From: JAWKJY01 sp041393535
GTDB lineage: Bacteria > Actinomycetota > Thermoleophilia > Gaiellales > Gaiellaceae
Length of the DNA: 64,000 nt
Assembly (NCBI GenBank): GCA_041393535.1
Contig: JAWKJY010000003.1
Location: 1 to 64,000, forward strand
Direction of reading: 5' to 3'
In this document: piece by piece, positions 52,865 to 62,708 of the stretch
How the letters are laid out: each line of letters starts with the position of its first letter
Position numbering within the stretch: position 1 is the first letter of the stretch
Position numbers and translations under genes: made by a program
The notes under the pieces: generated by a model
Databases searched by the model: none
Told to the model about the DNA's origin: nothing
The model's input: the letters and a program-made list of their open reading frames with translations, nothing else

Positions 52865-53937
52865 TCAGGCGAGCGCGGGCTCGGGCTCGTCGGTCCGGTG
52901 GATGCGGCCGCTCGTGGTCGCCAGCGGCACGCCCGTCCGGCCGCTGCGCCACGCGACGATCTCGGCCGCGATCGCGAGCGCGGTCTCCTGCGGCGTCTCG
53001 CCGCCGAGGTCGAGCCCGACCGGCCCGTGCACCCGCTCGGCGTCCTCGCGGGCGATCCCGCGCTCCTCGACGAGCCGCTCGCGGCGCGACGCCTGGGTGC
53101 GGCGCGAGCCGAGCGCGCCGACGTAGCCGGCGCCGGCCTCGAGCGCGAGCGCGATCGCCGGGTCGTCGATCTTCGGGTCGTGCGTGAGGACGACGACGGC
53201 GTCGGCCGGCTCGAGCCCGATCGCCGGGTAGACGTCGTCCGGCCAGCCCACGTGGAGCTCGTCGGCGCTCGGGATGCGCTCGCGCGTGGCGAACGCCGCG
53301 CGCGGGTCGAGCACGACGGTCCGCCAGCCGAGCACGTGCGCGTAGCGGCAGAGCGCCTCGGTCGTGTCGACGGCGCCCACGATGACCACGCGCGGCGCGG
53401 GCGCGACGCTCTCGACGAAGAGCAGGCCGCCGTCCTCGAGCTCGATGCAGCGGGAGCGGCCGCTCGCGAGCGCGGCCGGGATCGCCTCCTCGGCGGCGGC
53501 GGCCGCGAGCGGGTCGAGCGAGCCCTCGCGCGTGCCGGCGTCCTCGTCGACGACGAGCCGCGCCCCGGCGCCGGGCCGGAGGCGCGCAGCGCGATCGCGC
53601 CGCGCCTGAGCTGCGGGCGCGGCCGATGCGGCTCCACGTAGACCCAGAGGTCGCCGCCGCACGCGAGACCGGCCTCGCCGGCCAGCTCGTCGCTCACCCC
53701 GAAGCGACGCAGCCGCGGCTCGCCGCTGCCGGCGAGGAGCTCGAGCGACTCGGCGACGAGCGCGCCCTCGACGCAGCCGCCCGAGACGGAGCCGGCCATC
53801 TCGCCGGTCGACGAGACGGCGAAGACGGACCCGAGCGGGCGCGGGGCGGAGCGGAACGTGCGCACCACGGTGGCGGTCGCGACGGCGTCGCCGCGGGCCA
53901 GCCAGCGGTCGATCGTGTGGAAGGTCTCCTCGTTCAT
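52865..53937 (-). pseudogene. xdhC: XdhC/CoxI-family maturation factor, one frameshift
   Basis: The N-terminal XdhC domain is clear from the ATG at 53937 (TFRSAPRPLGSVFAVSSTGE, SVSGGCVEGALVAES, CGGDLWVYVEPH). Near 53590 the frame shifts, and the C-terminal Rossmann domain continues (PRVVIVGAVDTTEALCRYAH, VVLTHDPKIDDPAIALAL, GYVGALGSRRTQASRRERL, GLDLGGETPQETALAIAAEI) to the stop. Repaired length about 357 residues. XdhC proteins help insert sulfurated molybdenum cofactor into xanthine-dehydrogenase-type enzymes; no such enzyme is in the window. Confidence 0.82.
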
Positions 53938-54021
53938 CGGACGCTCCGATCTCCCCGGGTGCTCACGTGCAGTATCGTCCCACGCTCCAAGGGTAGTCAA
54001 ACGATGACTAGGAATCCGGCC

Positions 54022-54551
54022 CTACTGCGTGAGCGCGCCGTCCACGAAGCGGAGCGCGGCGACCGCCGCCTCGCGCCGCCAGAGGACGAGCGTCCGCTCG
54101 AACCCCGCGGCGCTCGACCCCTGGGCGTCGAGCGCGGCGACGATCGTCTCGAGCCGGGCGCGCTGCGCGCGCAGGAGCGGCCGCGCGTCCGAGCCGGCGC
54201 GGTCGTGGAAGAGCAGCTTCAGCATCAGCTCCGTGCGAAGCTCCCGCACGTGCTCGAGCGGCCGCTCGAGCCAGGCGGCGACCTCGGCGCGCCCTGCGCG
54301 GTCGGCTCGAGCAGCGTGCGGCGGGGCCCGCGGTCGCCGGCCTCGCTGCCGGCCTCGCGCACGAGGCCCGCCGACGCGAGCTGGTCGAGCGCCCGGTACA
54401 CGAGCGGCCGCGTCGACGACCAGACCCGGCCGACCTCGCCCTCGGGCGCGAGCGCGCGCGCGAGCGCGAAGCCGTGCGAGGGACGCTCGCAGAGGAGCGC
54501 GAGGACCGACCACTCCGTGCCGCTGCGCGGCTGCCGCTGCTCCCCGGGCAT
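54022..54551 (-). pseudogene. PadR-like transcriptional regulator, one frameshift
   Basis: The N-terminal winged helix reads from the ATG at 54551 (WSVLALLCERPSHGFALARA, LVYRALDQLASAGLVREAG). Near 54290 the frame shifts by an indel in a G/C stretch and the C-terminal helical domain continues (RAEVAAWLERPLEHVRELRT, ELMLKLLFHDRAG) to the stop at 54022. Repaired length about 176 residues. It lies between the XdhC gene and the divergent ModC-like ATPase gene. Confidence 0.72.
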
Positions 54552-54592
54552 GGGCGCACCCTAGCCGCGCGGCCGCCGCGCTGACGCCGCCC

Positions 54593-55657
54593 GTGGCCTC
54601 GCTCGAGCTGGAGATCGTCGTTCCGCTGCGCGACTTCGATCTCGCGGCCGCGCTCGCCGTCGCGTCGGGTGAGACGCTCGCGCTCGTCGGGCCGTCGGGC
54701 GCGGGGAAGACGACGGTGCTGCGGGCGATCGCCGGCCTGCTCCACCCGGCGGCCGGGCGGATCGCGCTCGGCGACGACGTCCTCTTCGACGCCGCCCGCC
54801 GGGTCGACCTGCCGCCCGAGCGTCGGCGGGTCGGCTACGTCTTCCAGGAGTACGCGCTCTTCCCGCACATGACGGTCGAGCAGAACGTCGCGTTCGGCGG
54901 CAAGCGGCGCGTCGGGGAGCTGCTGCGCCGCCTGCGGATCGAGCACCTCGCCGCCGCGCGGCCGGGCACGCTCTCCGGCGGCGAGCGCCAGCGCGTCGGC
55001 CTCGCCCGCGCGCTGGCGACCGAGCCGCGGATCCTGCTGCTGGACGAGCCGATGTCCGCGCTCGACGCCCACACGCGCAACGAGGTGCGCGCCGAGCTGC
55101 AGGGGATCCTGCGCGAGCTCGACCTGCCGGCGCTCCTCGTCACGCACGACTTCGAGGACGCGGCGGCGCTCGCCGACCGCGTCGGCGTGATCGTCGCGGG
55201 GCGCGTCCGGCAGGTCGGGGCGCCGGCCGCGCTGCTCGCCGAGCCGGCCGACGCGTTCGTCGCGAGCTTCGTCGGCTCGAACCTCCTGCCCGGGACGGCG
55301 CGCCGGGCCGACGCGAGCGGGCTGACCACGGTCGACCTGGACAGCGGCGAGACCGTCTTCTCGGCGGACTCCCTCGACGGCCGCGTCGGCGTCGTCGTCC
55401 ACCCCTGGGACGTCTCGATCGCGCTGCGGCCCGTCGAGGACTCGGTGCTGAACCACGTCAGCGGCCCGGTCGTCTCGATCGTCCCCGTCGGGAGTCGCAC
55501 CCGCGTGCGCGTCGGCCCCGTCGTGGCCGAGCTGACGACGGCGTCGGCCGAGCGGCTGGCCCTCGCGCGGGGGACGCCGGTCGTCGCGTCGTTCAAGGCG
55601 ACCGCCACGCGGCTCGTGCCGCTGCAGGACACGGGGCCGGCCGACCTGGATGCATGA
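54593..55657 (+). CDS. ModC-like molybdate/sulfate ABC importer ATPase
   Basis: A 354-residue ATPase from a GTG: Walker A GPSGAGKTT, Q-loop FQEYALFPHMTVEQNVAFGG, signature LSGGERQRVGLARAL, Walker B LLLDEPMSALD and H-loop VTHDFEDA. The C-terminal part has a TOBE/MOP-like domain (LNHVSGPVVSIVPVGSRTRV). It resembles molybdate/tungstate importer ATPases. ModA and ModB partners are not in the window. Near XdhC, a molybdenum link is reasonable. Confidence 0.85.
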   Translation: MASLELEIVVPLRDFDLAAALAVASGETLALVGPSGAGKTTVLRAIAGLLHPAAGRIALGDDVLFDAARRVDLPPERRRVGYVFQEYALFPHMTVEQNVAFGGKRRVGELLRRLRIEHLAAARPGTLSGGERQRVGLARALATEPRILLLDEPMSALDAHTRNEVRAELQGILRELDLPALLVTHDFEDAAALADRVGVIVAGRVRQVGAPAALLAEPADAFVASFVGSNLLPGTARRADASGLTTVDLDSGETVFSADSLDGRVGVVVHPWDVSIALRPVEDSVLNHVSGPVVSIVPVGSRTRVRVGPVVAELTTASAERLALARGTPVVASFKATATRLVPLQDTGPADLDA

Positions 55658-55696
55658 GCGGTCAACAAGGAAGTCGACCGGCCGATACGAAACACT

Positions 55697-57265
55697 ATGA
55701 CCATGCCAGCACGCCGTGCACTCGCCCTGCTCGTCGCCGTCCTCGCCGCCCTGGCGGTCGCCGCGCCCTCGTTCGGCGCGCCCTCGCTGACGGTCTCCCT
55801 GTCCAAGCCGGCCCTCGACGTCCTCTCGGACGCGACCGTCGGCCTGACCCTCGACCAGGCCCCGGCGGCCCAGGCCGGCCGTCTCACCCTCTACGTGCCC
55901 GCGAACACGTCGCTCCGCCTGCGCCGAACGCCGGGCAACGACGTGGGGAAGGTGCTCTCGGCGACGGTCGACCCCGGGACGAGGCCCGTCTCGGCGACCG
56001 GCACGCTCGTCGCGGCGAACGTGGCCGACTACCTCGCCGACGCCTGCGCTCCCGGCGCGCACGCGGGCGTGTGGCTGCTCTCGCTGAGCACGCTCGGCGT
56101 GACGACGACGATCCCGCTCTTCGTCGACGAGGTGACCGACCCGGGCGAGAAGGCCCGCGGCGGCTTCCGCATCGACGCCTGCCTGCCCGCGAGCCCTCGT
56201 CTGGTCGCCCTCGAGCTCGAGCTGGCCGACGCGGTGAAGACGCCGGAGAAGCGCTCCCGCGCGACCTGGCGCGCGCTCGTGGCGCCCGTCGGCACGACGG
56301 GCAGCGCGGATCCCGCGCTCGCGACCGAGTCGCGCTCGATCGTCCCGGTCCCGGTCGAGACGACGCTCGAAGGCGAGTTCGACTTCGTCACCCAGAAGGC
56401 GATCCTCGCCGGCAAGGTGCGCGTCGCCGGCAAGGCGGTCGAGGGCCGGCTCGACGTGCTCTCCGGCCCGAAGAAGGCGCTGCTCGCCCCGAACGGCACG
56501 GTCCGGCTCGACGAGAAGGGCCGCTTCGACGCGAAGCGCGAGATGGACGAGGCCACCTTCTTCGAGGTGGCGGGGCTCCTGCCCGCCGTCGACGTGACCG
56601 CGACCGAGTGCGACGCGCCCGTCGCGCCCGGCGGCTGCGTCAGCGCGAGCGAGGGGCCAATCGTCGTCCGGAGCGAGCCGCTGAAGGTCGTCATCCCGCC
56701 GCCGCCGACGCTCCAGAGCGGCGACACGGGCCCGGCCGTGCGCCTGCTCCAGAAGCAGCTGATCGCGCTCAACTACCTGCCGCCGGGCTCGGCGACCGGC
56801 GTCTACGACTACCGGACGTACCACGCGGTCGTCGCCTTCCAGGGCTGGGAGCAGCTCGGCCGGGACGGAGCCGCGGGCCCGCTGGTCTGGCGGAAGCTCG
56901 AGAAGGCGAAGGCGCCGAGGCCGTGGGGCGGGCTGCGCAACGGGCTCCAGCTCGACCGCGACCGCCAGGTGCTCTTCCTCGTCCGGGACGGGAAGGTCGT
57001 CCGCGCGATCCACGTCTCGTCCGGCGCCGGCGGCATCACCCCGGCGGGCCGCTACTCGGTGTTCCGCAAGGAGACGTACAGCTACTCGGTCCCGTTCAAG
57101 GTCTGGCTCCCGTGGGCCAGCTACTTCACGGGCGGGATCGCGTTCCACGAGTACCCGAGCGTGCCCACGTACGCGGCCTCCCACGGCTGCGTGCGCGTGC
57201 CGTCGCCCGAGGCGCGGCTCGTCTACGAGTTCGCGTCCTACGGCACGTCCGTCTGGGTGCGCTGA
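55697..57265 (+). CDS. L,D-transpeptidase (YkuD) with peptidoglycan-binding domain
   Basis: A 522-residue exported protein with a signal peptide (MTMPARRALALLVAVLAALA). A beta-rich N-terminal region of about 330 residues is followed by a PG_binding_1 domain (LQSGDTGPAVRLLQKQLIAL, near residues 340-395) and a C-terminal YkuD domain with catalytic Cys498 in SHGCVRV and the upstream His in GIAFHEYPS. It should cross-link peptidoglycan 3-3 bonds or attach proteins outside the membrane. Confidence 0.92.
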   Translation: MTMPARRALALLVAVLAALAVAAPSFGAPSLTVSLSKPALDVLSDATVGLTLDQAPAAQAGRLTLYVPANTSLRLRRTPGNDVGKVLSATVDPGTRPVSATGTLVAANVADYLADACAPGAHAGVWLLSLSTLGVTTTIPLFVDEVTDPGEKARGGFRIDACLPASPRLVALELELADAVKTPEKRSRATWRALVAPVGTTGSADPALATESRSIVPVPVETTLEGEFDFVTQKAILAGKVRVAGKAVEGRLDVLSGPKKALLAPNGTVRLDEKGRFDAKREMDEATFFEVAGLLPAVDVTATECDAPVAPGGCVSASEGPIVVRSEPLKVVIPPPPTLQSGDTGPAVRLLQKQLIALNYLPPGSATGVYDYRTYHAVVAFQGWEQLGRDGAAGPLVWRKLEKAKAPRPWGGLRNGLQLDRDRQVLFLVRDGKVVRAIHVSSGAGGITPAGRYSVFRKETYSYSVPFKVWLPWASYFTGGIAFHEYPSVPTYAASHGCVRVPSPEARLVYEFASYGTSVWVR

Positions 57266-57347
57266 GGCCCTCGACGCGCCCCGGTCGGCCTCCTCGCGGG
57301 GCCGGCCGGGGCGCGTCCGCGTCTCCGGGCGGCCGTAGGATCCCCGC

Positions 57348-59002
57348 GTGACCTCGCCGCGGACGCTTCTCGCCGCCTTCGGCGCCGCGCTCGCGCTCGC
57401 CGCGACGGCCCAGGCGGCCCCGGACGCCGTGCGCGTCGGCGGGCCGAGCGCCCCAGGCGACGCGAAGGTCGCGATCGTCGGGAGCGCCGACGACCTCGCG
57501 GGAGCGCGCTTCGACGTCGTCGACGAGCAGGGGGCCGTCGTCCTGACCGGGACGCTCGCGGCCGCGCCGGGCGACCCGGCGCCGTTCGCCCACGCCGCCC
57601 GGGCCGACCTGACGGCGCTCCCGGCGCCCGGGAGCTACCGCGTCCGCGCCGCGGGGCTCGTCTCCCGCCCGTGGGTCGTGCGCGACGGCGGCTCCGACGA
57701 CCTCGTGCCCGTGCTGCTGCGCTTCCTCGACGCGAACGCGGACGGACGCGAGCGCTCGTCCCTGCACGGGCCCGCGCACCTGAACGACGCGACGATCGCG
57801 AGCGGCCCGCGGCGCGGCGCCCGCGTCGATCTGACGGGCGGCTGGATGGACGCGGGCGACATGCTGCACTTCACGTCCACGACGGCCTACGCGACGATCG
57901 GGCTGCTCGTCGCGGCGCGCCTCGACCCCGTGCACGCCGACGCGCTGCGGGCGAGCGCCGGGGTCGGCGTCCGCTGGCTGCTGAAGGCGCACCCGTTCGC
58001 CGGCACCTTCGTCTCGCAGGTCGGCGACGAGCGCGACCACGACCTCGGCTTCCGCGACCCGACCCGCGACGACGGCTCGCGGCGGCCGGGGATCGCCCGC
58101 CGCAAGGCCTACCCGGGGCGCGCCTCCGACATGACCGCGAAGGCGTCGGCCGCGCTCGCCCTCGCCGCGGAGCAGGCGACCGGGAAGCGCCGGGCGCGCC
58201 TGCTCCGCGAGGCGCGCGCCTGGTACGCGGCCGCCGACGCGCGGCGCGCCCTCGGGCCGAGGGTGCGCGGCGAGTTCTACGTCGGCTCCGGCTTCGAGGA
58301 CGACCTCGCCCTCGCGGGCGCGCTGCTCCACCGCCTCACGGGCGAGGTGCGCTACCTGGCCTGGCCGCGGCGGTTCCTCGCGGGCTCCGCTGTCTCGACC
58401 GACGGGTGGCTGCTCACCTGGGACGTCGTCGGCCCGCTCGTCTCCGCCGAGCTGTGCGGGGCGCTCGGCGCGCCGCCCGTCGCCGACGCGGCGCTGCGCG
58501 AGCTCGCCTGCCGGCGTCTGGGCGAGGCGGGCGCGGCGGCGGCCGGGACGGCGGCCGGCACCGCGTTCGCCCTCCCGGGGGCGGTGACGTGGGGGACGAC
58601 GGCGACGGTCGCGGGAGCCGGCGCGGTGGCTGCGCTGGCGGCGCGAGCGGGGCTCGCGGTGGACGGCGCGGCGCTCGCCGCAGGGGCGCGAGACTTCCTG
58701 CTCGGCCGCAACCCGTGGAGGCGGGGCTCGTCGTCGGCTACGGCGAGAACGCGGCCGGGCGCCCGCACCACTGGGCCGTCACGATTGCGCCGGGCGAGCC
58801 GGTCGGGGCCGTCGTGGGCGGCCCGGCGCCGCGGGACCAGGTCGCCGAGCAGGTCGCCGCCGGCGCGTTCGCGGGCGTTCCGGCCGGCCCGTTCGACAGC
58901 GCTGCGTGGGTCTACGAGGACCGCACGGAGGACTACGTCACCTCGGAGCCGGCGCTCGACTACGTCGTCAACGCGATCCTGCTCCAGGCGACCCTGCCCT
59001 GA
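57348..59002 (+). pseudogene. Exported GH9-type glycoside hydrolase, one frameshift
   Basis: An exported protein (signal MTSPRTLLAAFGAALALAAT) with an N-terminal Ig-like CelD_N domain and a GH9 (alpha/alpha)6 catalytic domain: GGWMDAGDMLHFTSTTAYAT carries the nucleophile-side Asp pair, and YVTSEPALDYVVNAILLQAT is the end region with the catalytic Glu. The frame is lost near 58720, where TGGAGGCGGGG looks one G short (TGGGAGG expected), and continues in the next frame (GLVVGYGENAAGRPHHWAVT). Repaired length about 551 residues. Expected role: beta-glucan or similar polysaccharide hydrolysis. Confidence 0.8.
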
Positions 59003-59023
59003 GCCCGCGCCGCCGGCGCGACG

Positions 59024-61000
59024 CTAGAAGACGCCCCGGTACAGCGAGCAGCCGCGGCAGACCTCGTGCGGCTGGCCGTCGAGCAGTCCGCGGCGGAATG
59101 CCCGCGCCGGCTCGCCGCCCCAGACGGCGGCGAAGCCGCCCTCGGCCAGCGTCCCGAGCGTCGCCCGCTCCTCGCCCATCACCATGCAGCACGGCTGCAC
59201 CTCGCCGCGGTGCGTGACGTAGGTCGAGTCCCACGGCCACGTGCAGCCCGGGCCGTCGGCCCGCGGCAGGCGCTCCTCGACCCGGGGGAGGCGGAGCGCC
59301 ACGCCGAGCTCGTCGGCGAGCGCCCGCGCCTCCGCCAGGAGGGCTGCGTCCGCGGGGGACGGCTCGTCCCAGAGCGCCTCCCGCTGGACGAAGCGCCGCA
59401 GACCGGCGTAGCGGACGGCCGGCTCGGTGTCCGCGAACGAGTGCGAGAGGCTCTGGACGAAGACGCCGTCGACGCCCCAGTCGTGCGCGAGCCGGACGAG
59501 GCCCGGCAGCTCGGCGAGGTTGCGTCGCATCGCGACGAAGACCAGCTCGACGGAGGGCCGCCCGGTGCCCGCGGCCGTGCGCTCGTCGAGCAACCCGCGC
59601 ACGTTCGTCGCGACGTCGGCGAAGCGCGCGCCCCGCCGGATCGCCTCGTACGCGCCGGGGGTCGATCCGTCGAGCGAGATCCGCAGCCAGTCGAGCCCCA
59701 GCTCGACGAGCCGTCGGGCGCGCGATCGGTTCAGCAGCGTGCCGTTCGTGTTGAACCCGACCGCGACGCCGCGAGCCTTCGCGGCCGCGAGCAGCTCGAA
59801 GATCCCGGGCGAGAGCAGCGGCTCCCCGAGGCCCTGGAGGACGACCTCCTCGAGCTCGGGCAGGGACGCCAGCAGCTCCTCGAACGTCTCGACGGGCAGC
59901 GCGCCCTCGCTGCGGCCGAGGGCGGGCCGGTGCGAGACGAGGCACATCGGGCAGCGCAGGTTGCACGCGCCCGTCACCTCGACCTGCGCGCGCCGCGGGA
60001 GGGGCGGCGCCTCGGGCCACGCCTCCTCGGCCGCGGCGAGCGGCGCCCGGTCGCCGCGACGGCGGGCCCCGACCGCCCCGACGAGCCACCAGCCGACGGC
60101 CGCCACCGGGACAGCCGCACTCGTCGCCGCCATCGTCGCCACCTCGCGCGGCGTCCGCGGGCCCGGCACGACCCTGGCCCACGCGAGCTCGGCCGTCCCC
60201 GCCAGCCAGCCGGCCGCGGCCGCGAGCGCGAGCCGGCGCCGGCCCGCAGCGACGCCGACGACGGCGACGCCGGCGCAGGCCGCGATCGCGGCGTGGCGCG
60301 CGCGGCGGCCGGGCGGGTCGCCGGGCTCCCGCCAGCCGGGGCCGTGGAGCGCGCGCAGGAGCGCGTCGGCCGCGTTCCCGCGCTGGCGGCGCACGCTCGC
60401 CCACGGGTCGGCCGGGCCGACGGGATGGACGCACTCGCGCGTCCCGACGACGAGGCGGTAGCCGGCCCGGCGGACGCGGAGCGCGAGGTCGAGGTCCTCC
60501 CGGTAGGCGTGCCGGAAGCGCTCGTCGAAGCCGCCCACGCGGGCGAGCGCGGCACGCCGGTACGCCATGTCCGCGGTCGCCCAGCGCGCACGCTCGAGCC
60601 CGGCGACGTCCCGCTCCCAGTCGGTCGGCCGGCGGTCGCCCGGCAGCGGCACGCGGAGGCGCCCCTGGCTGCCGGCGACGTCCCCGGCGAGGCGAGCCAG
60701 GTCGTCCCCGAGGCGGTCGAGCCAGCCCGGCCCGGGCACGACGTCGTCGTCGAGGAAGGCGATCCAGTCCGCCGACACGGCGCGCCAGCCGAGGTTCCGC
60801 GCCGCGGCCGGCCCGCGCCCGCCGCTCGCGAGCACGGTGCCGGGGAGCCCCGCGGGGAGCGCGAGGCCGCCGGGCGCGGGGCGGTCGTCGACGACGACCA
60901 CCGGCGGTGGCGCGGCGAACGCCGCGAGCGTCTCGAGCAGGAGGGCGAGCGAGGGGCGGCCGACGGTCGGCACGACGATCACGACGGACGCCGCGCTCAT
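59024..61000 (-). CDS. Glycosyltransferase 2 / radical SAM-SPASM fusion protein
   Basis: A 658-residue fusion. Residues 1-225 are a GT-A family 2 glycosyltransferase (VVIVVPTVGRPSLALLLETL, D84-D86 in AFLDDDVVPG, MAYRRAALARVGGFDERF). Two or three hydrophobic segments follow (about 235-310). Residues about 338-655 are a radical SAM enzyme with C346, C350 and C353 in CNLRCPMC, and a C-terminal SPASM-type cysteine set (CTWPW, CCMVMGEE, CRGCSLY). It is coupled by ATGA to the carbamoyltransferase. Its substrate is unknown; a role in modifying a glycan or peptide is inferred. Confidence 0.88.
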   Translation of the reverse strand: MSAASVVIVVPTVGRPSLALLLETLAAFAAPPPVVVVDDRPAPGGLALPAGLPGTVLASGGRGPAAARNLGWRAVSADWIAFLDDDVVPGPGWLDRLGDDLARLAGDVAGSQGRLRVPLPGDRRPTDWERDVAGLERARWATADMAYRRAALARVGGFDERFRHAYREDLDLALRVRRAGYRLVVGTRECVHPVGPADPWASVRRQRGNAADALLRALHGPGWREPGDPPGRRARHAAIAACAGVAVVGVAAGRRRLALAAAAGWLAGTAELAWARVVPGPRTPREVATMAATSAAVPVAAVGWWLVGAVGARRRGDRAPLAAAEEAWPEAPPLPRRAQVEVTGACNLRCPMCLVSHRPALGRSEGALPVETFEELLASLPELEEVVLQGLGEPLLSPGIFELLAAAKARGVAVGFNTNGTLLNRSRARRLVELGLDWLRISLDGSTPGAYEAIRRGARFADVATNVRGLLDERTAAGTGRPSVELVFVAMRRNLAELPGLVRLAHDWGVDGVFVQSLSHSFADTEPAVRYAGLRRFVQREALWDEPSPADAALLAEARALADELGVALRLPRVEERLPRADGPGCTWPWDSTYVTHRGEVQPCCMVMGEERATLGTLAEGGFAAVWGGEPARAFRRGLLDGQPHEVCRGCSLYRGVF

Positions 61001-62646
61001 CGCCGGCGGACGAGGAAGGGCCCGATCGCGAGCGCGTCGATCGGCGCCGACCCGAAGCACTCGAGCGCGTCGCGCGGGTCGTCGACCATCGGCCGGCCCG
61101 CGGTGTTCAGGCTCGTGTTGACGACGACGGGGACGCCCGTCCGCCGCTCGAAGGCGTCCAGGAGCCCGGCCACGAGCGGCTCGGCGCGCCGGTCGACGGT
61201 CTGCACGCGCGCGGTCCCGTCCACGTGGACGACCGCGGGGATCCTCGACCGCCACGGCTCGCGCACCCGGTGGGTGAAGAGCATGTAGGGACTGGGGAGG
61301 ACGCCCTCGAACACCTCCGCCGCCCGCTCGGCCAGCACCATCGGCGCGATCGGCCGGAACTGCTCGCGCCCCTTGACGTCGTTCAGGCGCTCGAGGTTCG
61401 CCTCGCGGCGCGGATCGGCGAGGAGCGACCGGTGCCCGAGCGCCCGGGGCCCGAACTCGCTCCGCCCCTGCACCCAGGCGACGACGCCGTCGGCCGCGAG
61501 CAGGTCCGCGACCGCCGCCGGGAGGTCGGGCGGCCGCTCGTACGGGACGGCCGCGACGCGGAGCGTCCGCTCGACCTCGTCGTCGGGGAAGCCGCGCCCG
61601 AGCGCGGCGGTCGCGAGCGGCCGCAGCTCCTCGCCGAGCTCGCCGGCGACGGCCAGGGCCGCCCCGAGCGCCGTGCCGGCATCGCCCGCTGCCGGTTGCA
61701 CCCACACGTCGTCGAACGGGCCCTCGGCGGCGAGGCGCGCGTTCGCGACGCAGTTCAGCGCGACGCCGCCCGCGAGCGCGAGCCGCCGCTCGCCCGTGCG
61801 CTCGTGGAGCCAGGCGGCGAGCTCGAGCTCGACCTCCTCGAGCCGGCGCTGCACGCTCGCCGCGAGGTCGGCGGGCGCTGGCTCGAGCCGGACGCCGTCC
61901 GCGGGCGGCGCGAGCGCGCCCCAGTCGATCGGGTCGACTGCGAAACCGCCGTCCGGGCGCGTGCGGACGCTCGCGCGGAGGCGGTCGAGCCAGCGTGGCC
62001 GCCCGTACGCGGCCAGCGCCATCACCTTGTACTCGTCGGAGGCCCGCCGGAAGCCGAGGTGCCCGGTCAGCTCCTCGTAGAGCAGGCCGAGCGAGTGGGG
62101 GAGCTCCTGCGTCGCGAGCACCTCGACGCGCCGCCCGTCGCAACGGCCGGCCAGGAACGACCCGCGCTCGCCGCGACCGTCGAGCACGAGGACGGCACAC
62201 GTCTCGAACGGCGCGGCCAGGCAGGCCGAGGCCGCGTGCGCGACGTGGTGGGGGACGAAGCGGACACGGCCCGGGTCGAGCCCCGGCAGGGCGGTCCGGA
62301 GGAAGCGCGGGGCGCGCTCGACGTAGAGCGTCCGCAGCGCCTCCCAGCCGTCGGGGACGAGGTCGTCGTGCGCGCTCGCGCGCGCGAGCGCGGGGTCGTA
62401 CGAGTAGGCGACGGCGTCGAGCTCGGCCGGGGAGACGCCCGCGTGCTCGAGGCACCAGCGCGCCGCCGCGACCGGCAGCTCCCAGGTCGAGAACGCGACC
62501 GGGTCCTTGCCGTGCTTGCGGCGGCTGAACCGCTCCTCCTCGGCCGCCGCGACGACCTCGCCGCCGACGACGAGGGCCGCCGCCGGGTCGTGGAAGACCG
62601 CGTTGACGCCCAGGACGCGGGTCGTCGAGGAGTGTCCGTCCGGCAT
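60997..62646 (-). CDS. NodU/CmcH-family carbamoyltransferase
   Basis: A 549-residue enzyme with the N-terminal Kae1-like ASKHA fold (VLGVNAVFHDPAAALVVGGE, EEERFSRRKHGKDP, VPHHVAHAASACLAAPF with metal-binding histidines, LVLDGRGERGSFL) and the YrdC-like C-terminal domain (QGRSEFGPRALGHRSLLADP, FRPIAPMVL, VNTSLNTAGRPMVDDPRDAL). It transfers carbamoyl from carbamoyl phosphate to a hydroxyl of a sugar or natural product. Start of a two-gene unit with the GT2/radical SAM fusion. Confidence 0.93.
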   Translation of the reverse strand: MPDGHSSTTRVLGVNAVFHDPAAALVVGGEVVAAAEEERFSRRKHGKDPVAFSTWELPVAAARWCLEHAGVSPAELDAVAYSYDPALARASAHDDLVPDGWEALRTLYVERAPRFLRTALPGLDPGRVRFVPHHVAHAASACLAAPFETCAVLVLDGRGERGSFLAGRCDGRRVEVLATQELPHSLGLLYEELTGHLGFRRASDEYKVMALAAYGRPRWLDRLRASVRTRPDGGFAVDPIDWGALAPPADGVRLEPAPADLAASVQRRLEEVELELAAWLHERTGERRLALAGGVALNCVANARLAAEGPFDDVWVQPAAGDAGTALGAALAVAGELGEELRPLATAALGRGFPDDEVERTLRVAAVPYERPPDLPAAVADLLAADGVVAWVQGRSEFGPRALGHRSLLADPRREANLERLNDVKGREQFRPIAPMVLAERAAEVFEGVLPSPYMLFTHRVREPWRSRIPAVVHVDGTARVQTVDRRAEPLVAGLLDAFERRTGVPVVVNTSLNTAGRPMVDDPRDALECFGSAPIDALAIGPFLVRRR

Positions 62647-62708
62647 CGCGGCCGGTGTTCCTCGGGCCCGCGAACGGGAAACCGAGGTCGGCGACCGGGG
62701 GAACGCCC

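Noticed and set aside
54008..57184. A 1058-codon minus-strand frame
   Set aside because: Antisense of the ModC-like and L,D-transpeptidase genes; no domain pattern.
59024..62646. RiPP biosynthesis cluster based on the SPASM radical SAM enzyme
   Set aside because: No short precursor peptide gene, recognition domain or peptidase was seen nearby.
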